NCBI GenBank assembly: GCA_013815505.1
Contig: JACDGA010000085.1
Coordinates: 1-7,434, forward strand
Reading direction: 5' to 3'
DNA: 7,434 nt
DNA from: Acidimicrobiia bacterium
GTDB taxonomy: Bacteria > Actinomycetota > Acidimicrobiia > Acidimicrobiales > Ilumatobacteraceae
The notes under the pieces are model-generated. The model was not told the DNA's origin. It was given only the letters and a program-made list of their open reading frames with translations, and did no database searches. Shown here one piece after another: positions 1 through 4,448 of this stretch. The position numbers were made by a program, and so were the translations under genes. Position 1 is the first letter of the stretch. The number at the start of each line of letters is the position of its first letter.

Positions 1-129
1 CCCGGTGACAACGTGACGATGACCGTCGAGTTGGGTAAGCCGATCGCGATGGACGAAGGACTCCGCTTCGCGATCCGCGAAGGCGGACGCACCGTCGGCG
101 CCGGCCGCGTCACCAAGATCATCAAGTAA
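1..129 (+). CDS. tuf: Elongation factor Tu, C-terminal end (partial)
   Basis: The window opens inside a reading frame whose last 42 residues are the end of EF-Tu domain 3: VELGKPIAMDEGLRFAIREG followed by GRTVGAGRVTKIIK and a TAA stop. The LRFAIREGGRTVGAG stretch is one of the most conserved pieces of bacterial EF-Tu. EF-Tu is the cytoplasmic GTPase that brings aminoacyl-tRNA to the ribosomal A site; domain 3 contacts the tRNA T-stem. The GTPase domain and start codon lie outside the window, so nothing can be said about the full length. rpmG follows after 12 nt, so the two are very probably cotranscribed. Identity is secure. Whether this is the only tuf copy cannot be judged here. Confidence 0.97.
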   Translation, partial: PGDNVTMTVELGKPIAMDEGLRFAIREGGRTVGAGRVTKIIK

Positions 130-141
130 CGGGAGCGAGAC

Positions 142-306
142 ATGGGCAAGAGCGACAAGCGGGTGAAGGTCACCCTCGAGTGCACCGAGTGCAAGCGGCG
201 CAACTACATCACGATGAAGTCGAAGATCAACGATCGCGAGCGCCTCGAGATGAAGAAGTACTGCGCCCACGAGCGCACCCACACGCTGCACAAAGAAACC
301 CGCTAG
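142..306 (+). CDS. rpmG: 50S ribosomal protein L33
   Basis: A 54-residue basic protein, the usual length of L33, with the family core LECTECKRRNYITMKSK and the typical end TLHKETR. L33 is a small zinc-ribbon protein of the large subunit near the E site. The first zinc-binding pair is present (C14 and C17, CxxC). The second pair is degenerate: C41 is there, but the residue expected to be the fourth cysteine is E44 in KKYCAHERTHTLH. H43 or another histidine might serve as ligand, or zinc may not be bound. Many bacteria carry both cysteine-complete and cysteine-poor L33 paralogues, so this may be one of a pair. The ATG follows a GGGAG ribosome-binding site (131-135) at 6 nt spacing, 12 nt after tuf. 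Confidence 0.95.
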   Translation: MGKSDKRVKVTLECTECKRRNYITMKSKINDRERLEMKKYCAHERTHTLHKETR

Positions 307-313
307 CTAGTTG

Positions 314-348
314 CGGCCGTCGAAGCGCCTGGAGGCGCCGACGTGCCG
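314..348 (+). terminator. Hairpin after rpmG, possible tuf-rpmG terminator
   Basis: The arms CGGC, CGTC and GCGCC pair with GGCGC, GACG and GCCG around a TGGA loop. This gives 13 base pairs interrupted by a small internal loop (GAA opposite C) and a one-base bulge at T344. It begins 7 nt after the L33 stop codon, a position that fits a terminator or processing hairpin. No T-tract follows, which is common in high-GC actinobacteria but leaves the termination call uncertain. A 10-bp sequence in its 5' arm, CGGCCGTCGA (314-323), recurs at 392-401. Confidence 0.4.
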
Positions 349-439
349 AAGCGGGAGACCACCCCTGAACGACGCGATCGGCGGCGGCTGACGGCCGTCG
401 AGGCCGCTGGCGCGCTGGTAGCCTGGCGGCTCCCACCCG

Positions 440-513
440 AGGGCAGTAGCTCAGCTGGCTAGAGCATCGGTCTCCAAAACCGACGGTCGGGGGTTCGAAT
501 CCCTCCTGCCCTG
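440..513 (+). tRNA. trnW: tRNA-Trp (anticodon CCA)
   Basis: A complete cloverleaf of 74 nt can be folded by eye. The acceptor stem AGGGCAG pairs with CTGCCCT, the D-stem GCTC with GAGC, and the anticodon stem TCGGT with ACCGA. The loop is CTCCAAA, with the CCA anticodon at 474-476. A 5-nt variable loop and the T-arm GGGGG-TTCGAAT-CCCTC follow, with discriminator base G at 513. The genomic bases after it are CCC rather than CCA, so the CCA end is not encoded exactly and must be completed by tRNA nucleotidyltransferase. The gene reads UGG tryptophan codons. It lies only 26 nt upstream of secE, the conserved tuf-trnW-secE order, which suggests a shared precursor from which the tRNA is excised. 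Confidence 0.97.
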
Positions 514-539
514 CCCAATCCCCTCCCAACGGACACCAC

Positions 540-842
540 ATGTCGCTTGATGACCTGAACCGCGAGCAGAAGCGCCGATTGCGGCGCATGGGCGCCCTCG
601 ACGAGAAGGGCGCGCCGACGCGCACGCCGCGCACCCAGCCGGCCCAGCACAAGCACGAGCGCGTCAGCCCGCCGCAATACCTGCGTGAGGTGCGCGACGA
701 GATGCGCAAGGTCGCCTGGCCGAAGCGTCCGGAGATCGTTCGCTACTCGATGATCGTCATCGTCACGGTCATCGTGTACACGGCCATCGTCGGCGGGTTC
801 GACTTCCTGTTCGCCTTCTTCGCAGGTTGGATGTACGAATGA
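540..842 (+). CDS. secE: Protein translocase subunit SecE
   Basis: A 100-residue protein with the single-span SecE architecture. A charged cytoplasmic N-terminal half carries the signature LREVRDEMRKVAWPKRPEIV (about 48-67). One hydrophobic membrane segment follows (about 69-95, SMIVIVTVIVYTAIVGGF onward). The KVAWPKRPE element is the amphipathic-helix/hinge motif that clamps SecY. SecE stabilises SecY in the inner-membrane protein-export channel. The ATG at 540 has no good Shine-Dalgarno sequence (only ACGGA about 8 nt away), and the tRNA-Trp gene ends 26 nt upstream. An in-frame ATG at 588 (M17) is an alternative start that would give an 84-residue protein still containing the signature. 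The stop codon overlaps the nusG start as ATGA, so the two are translationally coupled. Confidence 0.95.
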   Translation: MSLDDLNREQKRRLRRMGALDEKGAPTRTPRTQPAQHKHERVSPPQYLREVRDEMRKVAWPKRPEIVRYSMIVIVTVIVYTAIVGGFDFLFAFFAGWMYE

Positions 843-1672
843 GCGACGAGCGCACCGACACCGAGCTGGCCGACGAGGCTGCGCCGGCGCCCGAGAGCGA
901 CGAGGCCGAGATGGCCGAGGTGGCTGAGAGGGTCGAGACGGCTGAGAGGGTCGAGACGGCGGAGAGGGTCGAGACGGCTGACGACACGGAGACCGACGAC
1001 ACGGAGACCGACGCGCCCGCTGAGGCAGACACGCAAGCCGACGCCGAGCCGGTTGCCGACGGTGAGACCGTCGATGCCGACGCCCTCATCGAAGACGAGA
1101 TCCCCGAGGACGATCCCTGGACTCGCCCCGGCGAGTGGTTCGTCGTGCACACCCAGTCGGGCTACGAGAAGAAGGTCACCGCCAACCTCCAGTCGCGCAT
1201 CGACTCGATGAACATGGAAGACCGCATCTTCGAGGTCGTCATCCCGATGGAAGAGGTCGACGAGTTCCGCAACGGCCGCAAGCAGACGGTGCAGCGCAAG
1301 GTCTTCCCCGGGTACCTGCTCGTCCGTGCCCGCATGGACGACGAGTCGTGGTATTGCATCCGCAACACACCCGGCGTCACCGGGTTCGTCGGTCAGAGCC
1401 GCCCAGGTCAGAAGCCGACGCCGCTGGCGCGCAAGGACGTGCGCAACTTCCTCTCGGCGAAGGCCACCGATCCGGAACGTCAGGCACGACGCAAGCCGAA
1501 GCTCGATTTCGATGTCGGCGAGAGCGTGCGGGTCAGGGAAGGCCCGTTCGCCGACTTCTCCGGCGAGATCGCCGAGATCAACGCCGATCACCTCAAGATG
1601 AAGGTGCTCGTCAACATCTTTGGTCGCGAGACCCTCGTCGAGATGGACTTCGGCCAGGTCGCCAAGCTCTAG
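839..1672 (+). CDS. nusG: Transcription termination/antitermination factor NusG
   Basis: A 277-residue NusG. Residues 1 to about 93 are an acidic, low-complexity extension rich in Asp, Glu, Ala and Thr. The NGN domain starts near GEWFVVHTQSGYEKK (98-112) and includes RKVFPGYLLVRARMD and RNTPGVTGFVG; it binds the RNA polymerase clamp. A basic linker leads to the C-terminal KOW domain (about 223-277, VGESVRVREGPFADFSGEI and NIFGRETLVEMDFGQV), which binds Rho or ribosomal protein S10. NusG speeds elongation and links RNA polymerase to Rho or the leading ribosome. Long acidic N-terminal extensions are typical of actinobacterial NusG and absent from the roughly 180-residue E. coli form. The ATG at 839 is chosen because it overlaps the secE stop (ATGA); an in-frame TTG at 827 lies inside secE and is less likely. 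The extension contains in-frame tandem repeats. Confidence 0.96.
   Translation: MSDERTDTELADEAAPAPESDEAEMAEVAERVETAERVETAERVETADDTETDDTETDAPAEADTQADAEPVADGETVDADALIEDEIPEDDPWTRPGEWFVVHTQSGYEKKVTANLQSRIDSMNMEDRIFEVVIPMEEVDEFRNGRKQTVQRKVFPGYLLVRARMDDESWYCIRNTPGVTGFVGQSRPGQKPTPLARKDVRNFLSAKATDPERQARRKPKLDFDVGESVRVREGPFADFSGEIAEINADHLKMKVLVNIFGRETLVEMDFGQVAKL
926..1009 (+). repeat. In-frame tandem repeats in the acidic NusG extension
   Basis: Three 18-bp copies of GAGAGGGTCGAGACGGCT lie at 926-943, 944-961 and 962-979; the second ends in G instead of T. Each encodes ERVETA. They are followed directly by two exact 15-bp copies of GACGACACGGAGACC (980-994, 995-1009), each encoding DDTET. The near-identity at nucleotide level means recent duplication. 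Both unit lengths are multiples of three, so copy-number change would only alter the length of the disordered tail. Confidence 0.95.
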
Positions 1673-1705
1673 ACGCCGAGCCACTCCGCACAAGAAAGAA
1701 CATTC

Positions 1706-2131
1706 ATGGCAAAGAAGAAGGTCGCTGCGATCGTCAAGGTGCAGATCCCAGCAGGCAAGGCGAGCCCTGCGCCCCCGGTCGGCACCGCGCTCGGTCCGCA
1801 CGGCGTGGCCATCATGGACTTCGTGAAGGCGTACAACGCCGCCACCGAGTCTCAGGTCGGCACAATCGTCCCTGTTGAGATCACGATCTACGAGGACCGC
1901 ACGTTCCAGTTCATCCTCAAGACACCGCCGACGCCGGTGCTGCTGCGCCAGAAGGCGGGTCTCGACAAGGCCGCCACCGAGCCGGGCAAGCAGCTCGCCG
2001 GGCGCGTCACCGAAGCCGACGTCGAAGAGATCGCCAAGATCAAGATGCCCGACCTCAACGCCTACGACCTCGAGGCTGCCAAGCAGCAGGTTCGTGGCAC
2101 GGCCCGGTCGATGGGCATCGCCGTCACGTAA
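1706..2131 (+). CDS. rplK: 50S ribosomal protein L11
   Basis: A 141-residue protein of normal L11 length. The N-terminal domain runs from KKVAAIVKVQIPAGKASPAP through VEITIYEDRTFQFILKTPP (about 3-74). The C-terminal rRNA-binding domain ends in MPDLNAYDLEAAKQQVRGTA followed by RSMGIAVT. L11 binds helices 43/44 of 23S rRNA at the GTPase-associated centre, where elongation factors dock; this is also the thiopeptide target. Within the loop, the usual PPVGPALGQHG reads PPVGTALGPHG: T27 stands at the position of E. coli P26, and P31 replaces the common glutamine. The gene starts 33 nt after nusG with only a weak purine-rich AGAAAGA upstream. A 181-nt gap follows before rplA. Confidence 0.97.
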   Translation: MAKKKVAAIVKVQIPAGKASPAPPVGTALGPHGVAIMDFVKAYNAATESQVGTIVPVEITIYEDRTFQFILKTPPTPVLLRQKAGLDKAATEPGKQLAGRVTEADVEEIAKIKMPDLNAYDLEAAKQQVRGTARSMGIAVT

Positions 2132-2312
2132 ACGCTGAGCTCGGCTCACGGCGAAGCCGCTCGCCTTGCCTGACGAGCTCGTCGCCGCCGCTGCGCTTCG
2201 GCGTCTCGCCATGTTGAGTCGGTAAGCTGGTCTGCCGTCCAACCACCCATCCATCAACGATCCACCCGGGAGTACCTCGCCCGGGGGTCATCACCACTGA
2301 GGGAGACAGACA
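2132..2312 (+). promoter_or_regulatory. rplK-rplA intergenic region with several inverted repeats
   Basis: This gap is unusually long for two genes that normally sit a few nucleotides apart. It contains TGAGC-TCG-GCTCA (2136-2148), the adjacent CGGC-GAA-GCCG (2149-2159) and a perfect 12-bp palindrome GACGAGCTCGTC (2172-2183). There is also a possible hairpin CGCCG/CGGCG (2186-2203), and CCCGGG repeated at 2265-2270 and 2280-2285 around a 9-nt loop, just upstream of the rplA ribosome-binding site. TAAGCT at 2223-2228 fits an actinobacterial -10 (TAnnnT) but has no convincing -35. Possible roles are an internal promoter or an L1 autoregulatory site; neither is proven by the sequence. Confidence 0.4.
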
Positions 2313-3011
2313 ATGTCAGGGAAGAAGTACGCGAACGCGCAGATGCAGTTCGACCGCGACTCGTTCTACGGGCCCGTCGAAGCGCTTGGCCTCGTCAAGT
2401 CGATGGCGTCGGCCAAGTTCGACGAGACCGTCGACGTGGCGGTCCGGCTCGGCGTCGATCCGCGCAAGGCCGATCAGATGGTGCGTGGCACTGTGGCGCT
2501 GCCGTCGGGCACCGGCAAGGACGTCCGCGTCGCCGTGTTCGCTGCCGGTGACGCTGCCGTGCAGGCACGCGAGGCGGGCGCCGACCAGGTCGGCGCCGAC
2601 GACCTCGCAGCGCAGATCGAGTCGGGCAAGTTCGACTTCGACGTCGCCATCGCCACGCCGGACATGATGCCGCTCGTCGGCCGTCTCGGCCGCGTGCTCG
2701 GCCCACGTGGGCTGATGCCCAACCCGAAGACGGGCACGGTCACGAATGATGTCGGTCGCGCTGTCGAGGAGTTCAAGGGCGGCAAGGTGGAGTACCGCAC
2801 CGACCGCTACGGCAACATCCACATGCAACTCGGCAAGGCGAGCTTCGAGCCCGACGCGCTCGAGCGCAACTTCCGCGCCTTCATCGACGAGCTGCAGCGT
2901 GCCCGCCCGGCGTCGGCGAAGGGTCGCTACATGCGCAAGATCACGCTGTCGTCGACGATGGGTCCCGGCGTGCGCGTCGACACCGGACGCCTTCGTCCCG
3001 ACCCTGACTGA
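2313..3011 (+). CDS. rplA: 50S ribosomal protein L1
   Basis: A 232-residue protein of the usual L1 length. Family landmarks in order are KFDETVDVAVRLGVDPRKAD (about 35-54), MVRGTVALPSGTGKDVRVAV (56-75), the signature GRLGRVLGPRGLMPNPKTGT (about 124-143), FKGGKVEYRTDRYGNIHMQL and, at the end, YMRKITLSSTMGPGVRVD. L1 binds helices 76-78 of 23S rRNA to form the mobile L1 stalk that helps release deacylated tRNA from the E site. In other bacteria it also represses its own mRNA by binding a mimic of its rRNA site. The ATG follows a good GAGGGAG ribosome-binding site (2299-2305) at 7 nt spacing. The gene is separated from both neighbours by long structured gaps, which suggests its own regulation. 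Confidence 0.97.
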   Translation: MSGKKYANAQMQFDRDSFYGPVEALGLVKSMASAKFDETVDVAVRLGVDPRKADQMVRGTVALPSGTGKDVRVAVFAAGDAAVQAREAGADQVGADDLAAQIESGKFDFDVAIATPDMMPLVGRLGRVLGPRGLMPNPKTGTVTNDVGRAVEEFKGGKVEYRTDRYGNIHMQLGKASFEPDALERNFRAFIDELQRARPASAKGRYMRKITLSSTMGPGVRVDTGRLRPDPD

Positions 3012-3047
3012 CGGCGCTAGCCTTCATCGTTCACATACGTTGCTCGC

Positions 3048-3110
3048 CCGAGACCGTTGGTTGGTCGTTCCAGACCGGTAATGGCAGTTCGCTGCCGCCA
3101 GCGCAGGTGT
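3048..3110 (+). ncRNA. Ribosomal protein L10 leader
   Basis: This structured mRNA leader in the rplA-rplJ gap matches the known L10 leader in position, sequence style and fold. CGTTGG (3055-3060) pairs with CCAGCG (3098-3103) and closes a three-way junction. Inside it, arm one is GGTC (3063-3066) with GACC (3073-3076), extendable by wobble pairs. Arm two is GGCAG-TTCG-CTGCC (3083-3096), capped by a UUCG tetraloop. The flanks CCGAGACCGTTGGT and GCGCAGGTGTA resemble the CCGAAGACAGCAGGT and CCGAGGTG elements I recall from the Bacillus leader. In the known system the L10-(L12) complex binds here and represses rplJL translation when rRNA sites are full. A possible -10, TACGTT (3036-3041), lies just upstream but has no clear -35. 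Confidence 0.75.
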
Positions 3111-3143
3111 ATGCCCCGAACGCACGCCGTCGCTGACGTCGTG

Positions 3144-3188
3144 TCGCTCCTCGAGGTGTTCGCCATGCGAGCGCCACGAGTTGAGCGA
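3144..3188 (+). promoter_or_regulatory. Long hairpin between the L10 leader and the rplJ ribosome-binding site
   Basis: TCGCTC (3144-3149) pairs with GAGCGA (3183-3188). CTCG (3150-3153) pairs with CGAG (3177-3180), and GGTGTTCGC (3155-3163) with GCGAGCGCC (3167-3175) around a CAT loop. The only interruptions are an A-A mismatch and a TT bulge, giving about 19 pairs. The 3' arm stops just before the rplJ Shine-Dalgarno sequence GGAGG (3191-3195). No T-run follows. It could act as an attenuator, an RNase III-type processing site or a translational gate working with the L10 leader. The structure is seen in the sequence; the role is inferred. Confidence 0.55.
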
Positions 3189-3205
3189 GAGGAGGTGTAC
3201 ACCAC

Positions 3206-3796
3206 ATGACGAACGACGACACGACGACTGACGAGGTCGTCGCCGACGACGCCAACCCGTTCGCTCGCGAACCGCGGGCCGACAAGGTCGCCGTGGTCGA
3301 AGAGATCAACGGCAAGCTGGCCGAGGCCGGCGCGGTCTACGTCAGCGAGTACCGCGGCGCGACGGTGGGCCAGATGGCCGATCTGCGCAGCGCACTCCGC
3401 GAAGCCGGTGCCCAGCACAAGATCTACAAGAACACGCTGGCCACCCTCGCCATCCGCCAGGCAGGACTCGGTGATCTCGAGCCTCTGCTCGACGGACCTG
3501 TTGCCCTGACCTTTGCCGGTGAGGATTCCGTTGCCGCAGCGAAGGCGCTGGCCGACATCGCCAAGCGCAACCCGCTGGTGGTGCTGAAAGGCGGCATGCT
3601 CGACGGCAACGTGCTGACGGCCGACGACCTGAAGACGTTGGCGAGCATGTCCTCACGTGAGGAGCTGCTTGCCCGGCTCGCCGGCGGACTGCAAGCGCCG
3701 CTGGTCAAGACGGCCGGCCTGTTGCAGGCGCTGCCGCGCAACCTCGCCTACGGCCTCAAGGCCCTGATCGAACAGCAGGAACAGGCCGCAGCCTGA
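3206..3796 (+). CDS. rplJ: 50S ribosomal protein L10
   Basis: A 196-residue protein. Residues 1 to about 25 (MTNDDTTTDEVVADDANPFA onward) form an acidic extension not found in the usual 165-175-residue L10. The family body follows: ADKVAVVEEINGKLAEAG, YVSEYRGATVGQMADLRSAL (about 45-64), HKIYKNTLATLAI, the GPVALTFAGEDSVAAAKALA region (about 97-116) and ALIEQQEQAAA at the end. L10 anchors the stalk: its N-terminal domain binds 23S rRNA with L11, and its C-terminal helix carries the L7/L12 dimers. The start is fixed by a strong Shine-Dalgarno sequence GGAGG (3191-3195), 10 nt before the ATG, and no other in-frame ATG occurs before M57. The extension has the same Asp/Thr-rich character as that of NusG. 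rplL follows after 61 nt. Confidence 0.96.
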   Translation: MTNDDTTTDEVVADDANPFAREPRADKVAVVEEINGKLAEAGAVYVSEYRGATVGQMADLRSALREAGAQHKIYKNTLATLAIRQAGLGDLEPLLDGPVALTFAGEDSVAAAKALADIAKRNPLVVLKGGMLDGNVLTADDLKTLASMSSREELLARLAGGLQAPLVKTAGLLQALPRNLAYGLKALIEQQEQAAA

Positions 3797-3820
3797 TCTG
3801 CACCCCAACCATCAACACAC

Positions 3821-3838
3821 GTTCACAGTTCACAGTTC
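3821..3838 (+). repeat. Short tandem GTTCACA repeat in the rplJ-rplL gap
   Basis: Two exact copies of GTTCACA (3821-3827, 3828-3834) and a partial third (GTTC) lie in the 61-nt gap, just before the rplL Shine-Dalgarno sequence GAAGGAG (3840-3846). The gap is A/C-rich and should be poorly structured. That would fit efficient, independent initiation on rplL, whose product is needed in several copies per ribosome. No function is known for the repeat itself. Confidence 0.6.
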
Positions 3839-3857
3839 CGAAGGAGCAACGATCACC

Positions 3858-4241
3858 ATGTCGAAGACCGAAGAGATCCTCGATTCCATCTCCAACCTCA
3901 CCGTCATCGAGCTGAAGGAGCTTCTCGACGCGTTCGAGGAGAAGTTCGGCGTCACCGCTGCCGCTCCTGTCGCTGTCGCCGCCGCTGGCGGCGCCCCGGC
4001 CGGTGGCGGCGAGGAGGCCGAAGAGGAGAAGGACGAGTTCGATGTCGTCCTCACGTCGCCAGGCGGGCAGAAGATCCCCGTCATCAAGGCGGTGCGCGAG
4101 CTCACGAGCCTCGGTCTCAAGGAGGCCAAGGACCTCGTCGACTCGGCCCCGAAGCCCGTGCTCGAGAAGGTCACCAAGGACGCCGCCGACGCGGCCAAGG
4201 CCAAGCTCGAAGCGGCCGGCGCCACCGTCGAGCTCAACTGA
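3858..4241 (+). CDS. rplL: 50S ribosomal protein L7/L12
   Basis: A 127-residue protein with the three-part L12 layout. The N-terminal dimerisation and L10-binding helices span about 1-33 (LTVIELKELLDAFEEKFGV). A flexible Ala/Gly hinge spans about 34-52 (AAAPVAVAAAGGAPAGGG). The globular C-terminal domain (about 58-127) includes DEFDVVLTSPGGQKIPVIKA and the factor-binding helix region LTSLGLKEAKDLVDSAPKPV. L12 dimers on L10 recruit and stimulate the translational GTPases EF-Tu, EF-G and IF2. The ATG is preceded by GAAGGAG at 11 nt spacing. In most bacteria rpoB follows; here the run ends at a strong hairpin. Confidence 0.97.
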   Translation: MSKTEEILDSISNLTVIELKELLDAFEEKFGVTAAAPVAVAAAGGAPAGGGEEAEEEKDEFDVVLTSPGGQKIPVIKAVRELTSLGLKEAKDLVDSAPKPVLEKVTKDAADAAKAKLEAAGATVELN

Positions 4242-4274
4242 GTCCAGCAGCGCACGTCGCGCCGCACCGAACCC

Positions 4275-4319
4275 TCTGGGCGGGATCTCTTCCAACTGCT
4301 GGAAGGGATCCCGCCCGGA
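4275..4319 (+). terminator. Strong hairpin ending the ribosomal-protein run
   Basis: A 19-bp stem runs from 4275-4293 to 4301-4319 with a 7-nt loop AACTGCT. Its core is GGGCGGGATC (4278-4287) against GATCCCGCCC (4307-4316), with TCTTCC against GGAAGG inside. It starts 33 nt after the rplL stop. No T-tract follows, so it would be an I-shaped actinobacterial-type terminator or a processing hairpin. Its 5' arm can pair instead with a second copy of the 3' arm downstream (4336-4356); see the findings. Confidence 0.7.
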
Positions 4320-4335
4320 CTGCGTTGTGGGACGA

Positions 4336-4356
4336 ATCCCGCCCATGAGAGGGTTC
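4336..4356 (+). promoter_or_regulatory. Alternative pairing partner for the post-rplL hairpin
   Basis: ATCCCGCCC (4336-4344) repeats the 3' arm of the proximal hairpin, and AGAGGGTTC (4348-4356) follows it after an ATG bulge. Together they are complementary to GAACCCTCT-GGGCGGGAT (4269-4286), giving 18 pairs with one 3-nt bulge. The 5' segment can therefore form either the proximal hairpin or this distal one, but not both. That is the usual geometry of a switch or a duplicated terminator arm. Structure is seen; function is inferred. Confidence 0.5.
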
Positions 4357-4395
4357 TCACTGGGCCCTCACACCGTGCTCATCGCGTGAGCCCAT

Positions 4396-4437
4396 GATCG
4401 TCTTGTCGACGTGACATCCACGCCGACATCGACGATC
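4396..4437 (+). promoter_or_regulatory. Leader hairpin abutting the Shine-Dalgarno sequence of the exported protein gene
   Basis: GATCGTC (4396-4402) pairs with GACGATC (4431-4437), and GTCG-A-CGTG (4405-4413) pairs with CACG-C-CGAC (4419-4427) around an ACATC loop. This gives 15 pairs with one A/C mismatch and a small internal loop (TT against ATC). The stem ends exactly where the ribosome-binding site GGAGG (4438-4442) begins. Alternatives that occlude the site also exist: GATC-GGAG-GATC (4434-4445), or ATGATC (4394-4399) with GATCAT (4442-4447). This is a candidate translational control element. Confidence 0.45.
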
Positions 4438-4448
4438 GGAGGATCATC

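Noticed and set aside
314..401. 10-bp direct repeat CGGCCGTCGA as possible attachment sites next to the tRNA
   Set aside because: Both copies lie upstream of the tRNA rather than at its 3' end, the sequence is short and GC-rich, and no integrase or foreign gene is present.
388..424. CTGACG and TAGCCT as a promoter for tRNA-Trp
   Set aside because: The spacing of 25 nt is far outside the usual 16-19 nt, and neither element is a good match.
459..709. Minus-strand reading frames containing GGIRTPDRRF and EGFEPPTVGF peptides over the tRNA
   Set aside because: These are the familiar false proteins produced by translating the antisense of a tRNA gene. The tRNA-Trp cloverleaf explains the region.
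743..2257. 504-residue open frame on the minus strand across nusG and rplK
   Set aside because: It is a shadow of the plus-strand codons in high-GC DNA. It runs through two certain genes, is Arg/Leu/Asp/Val biased and shows no domain.
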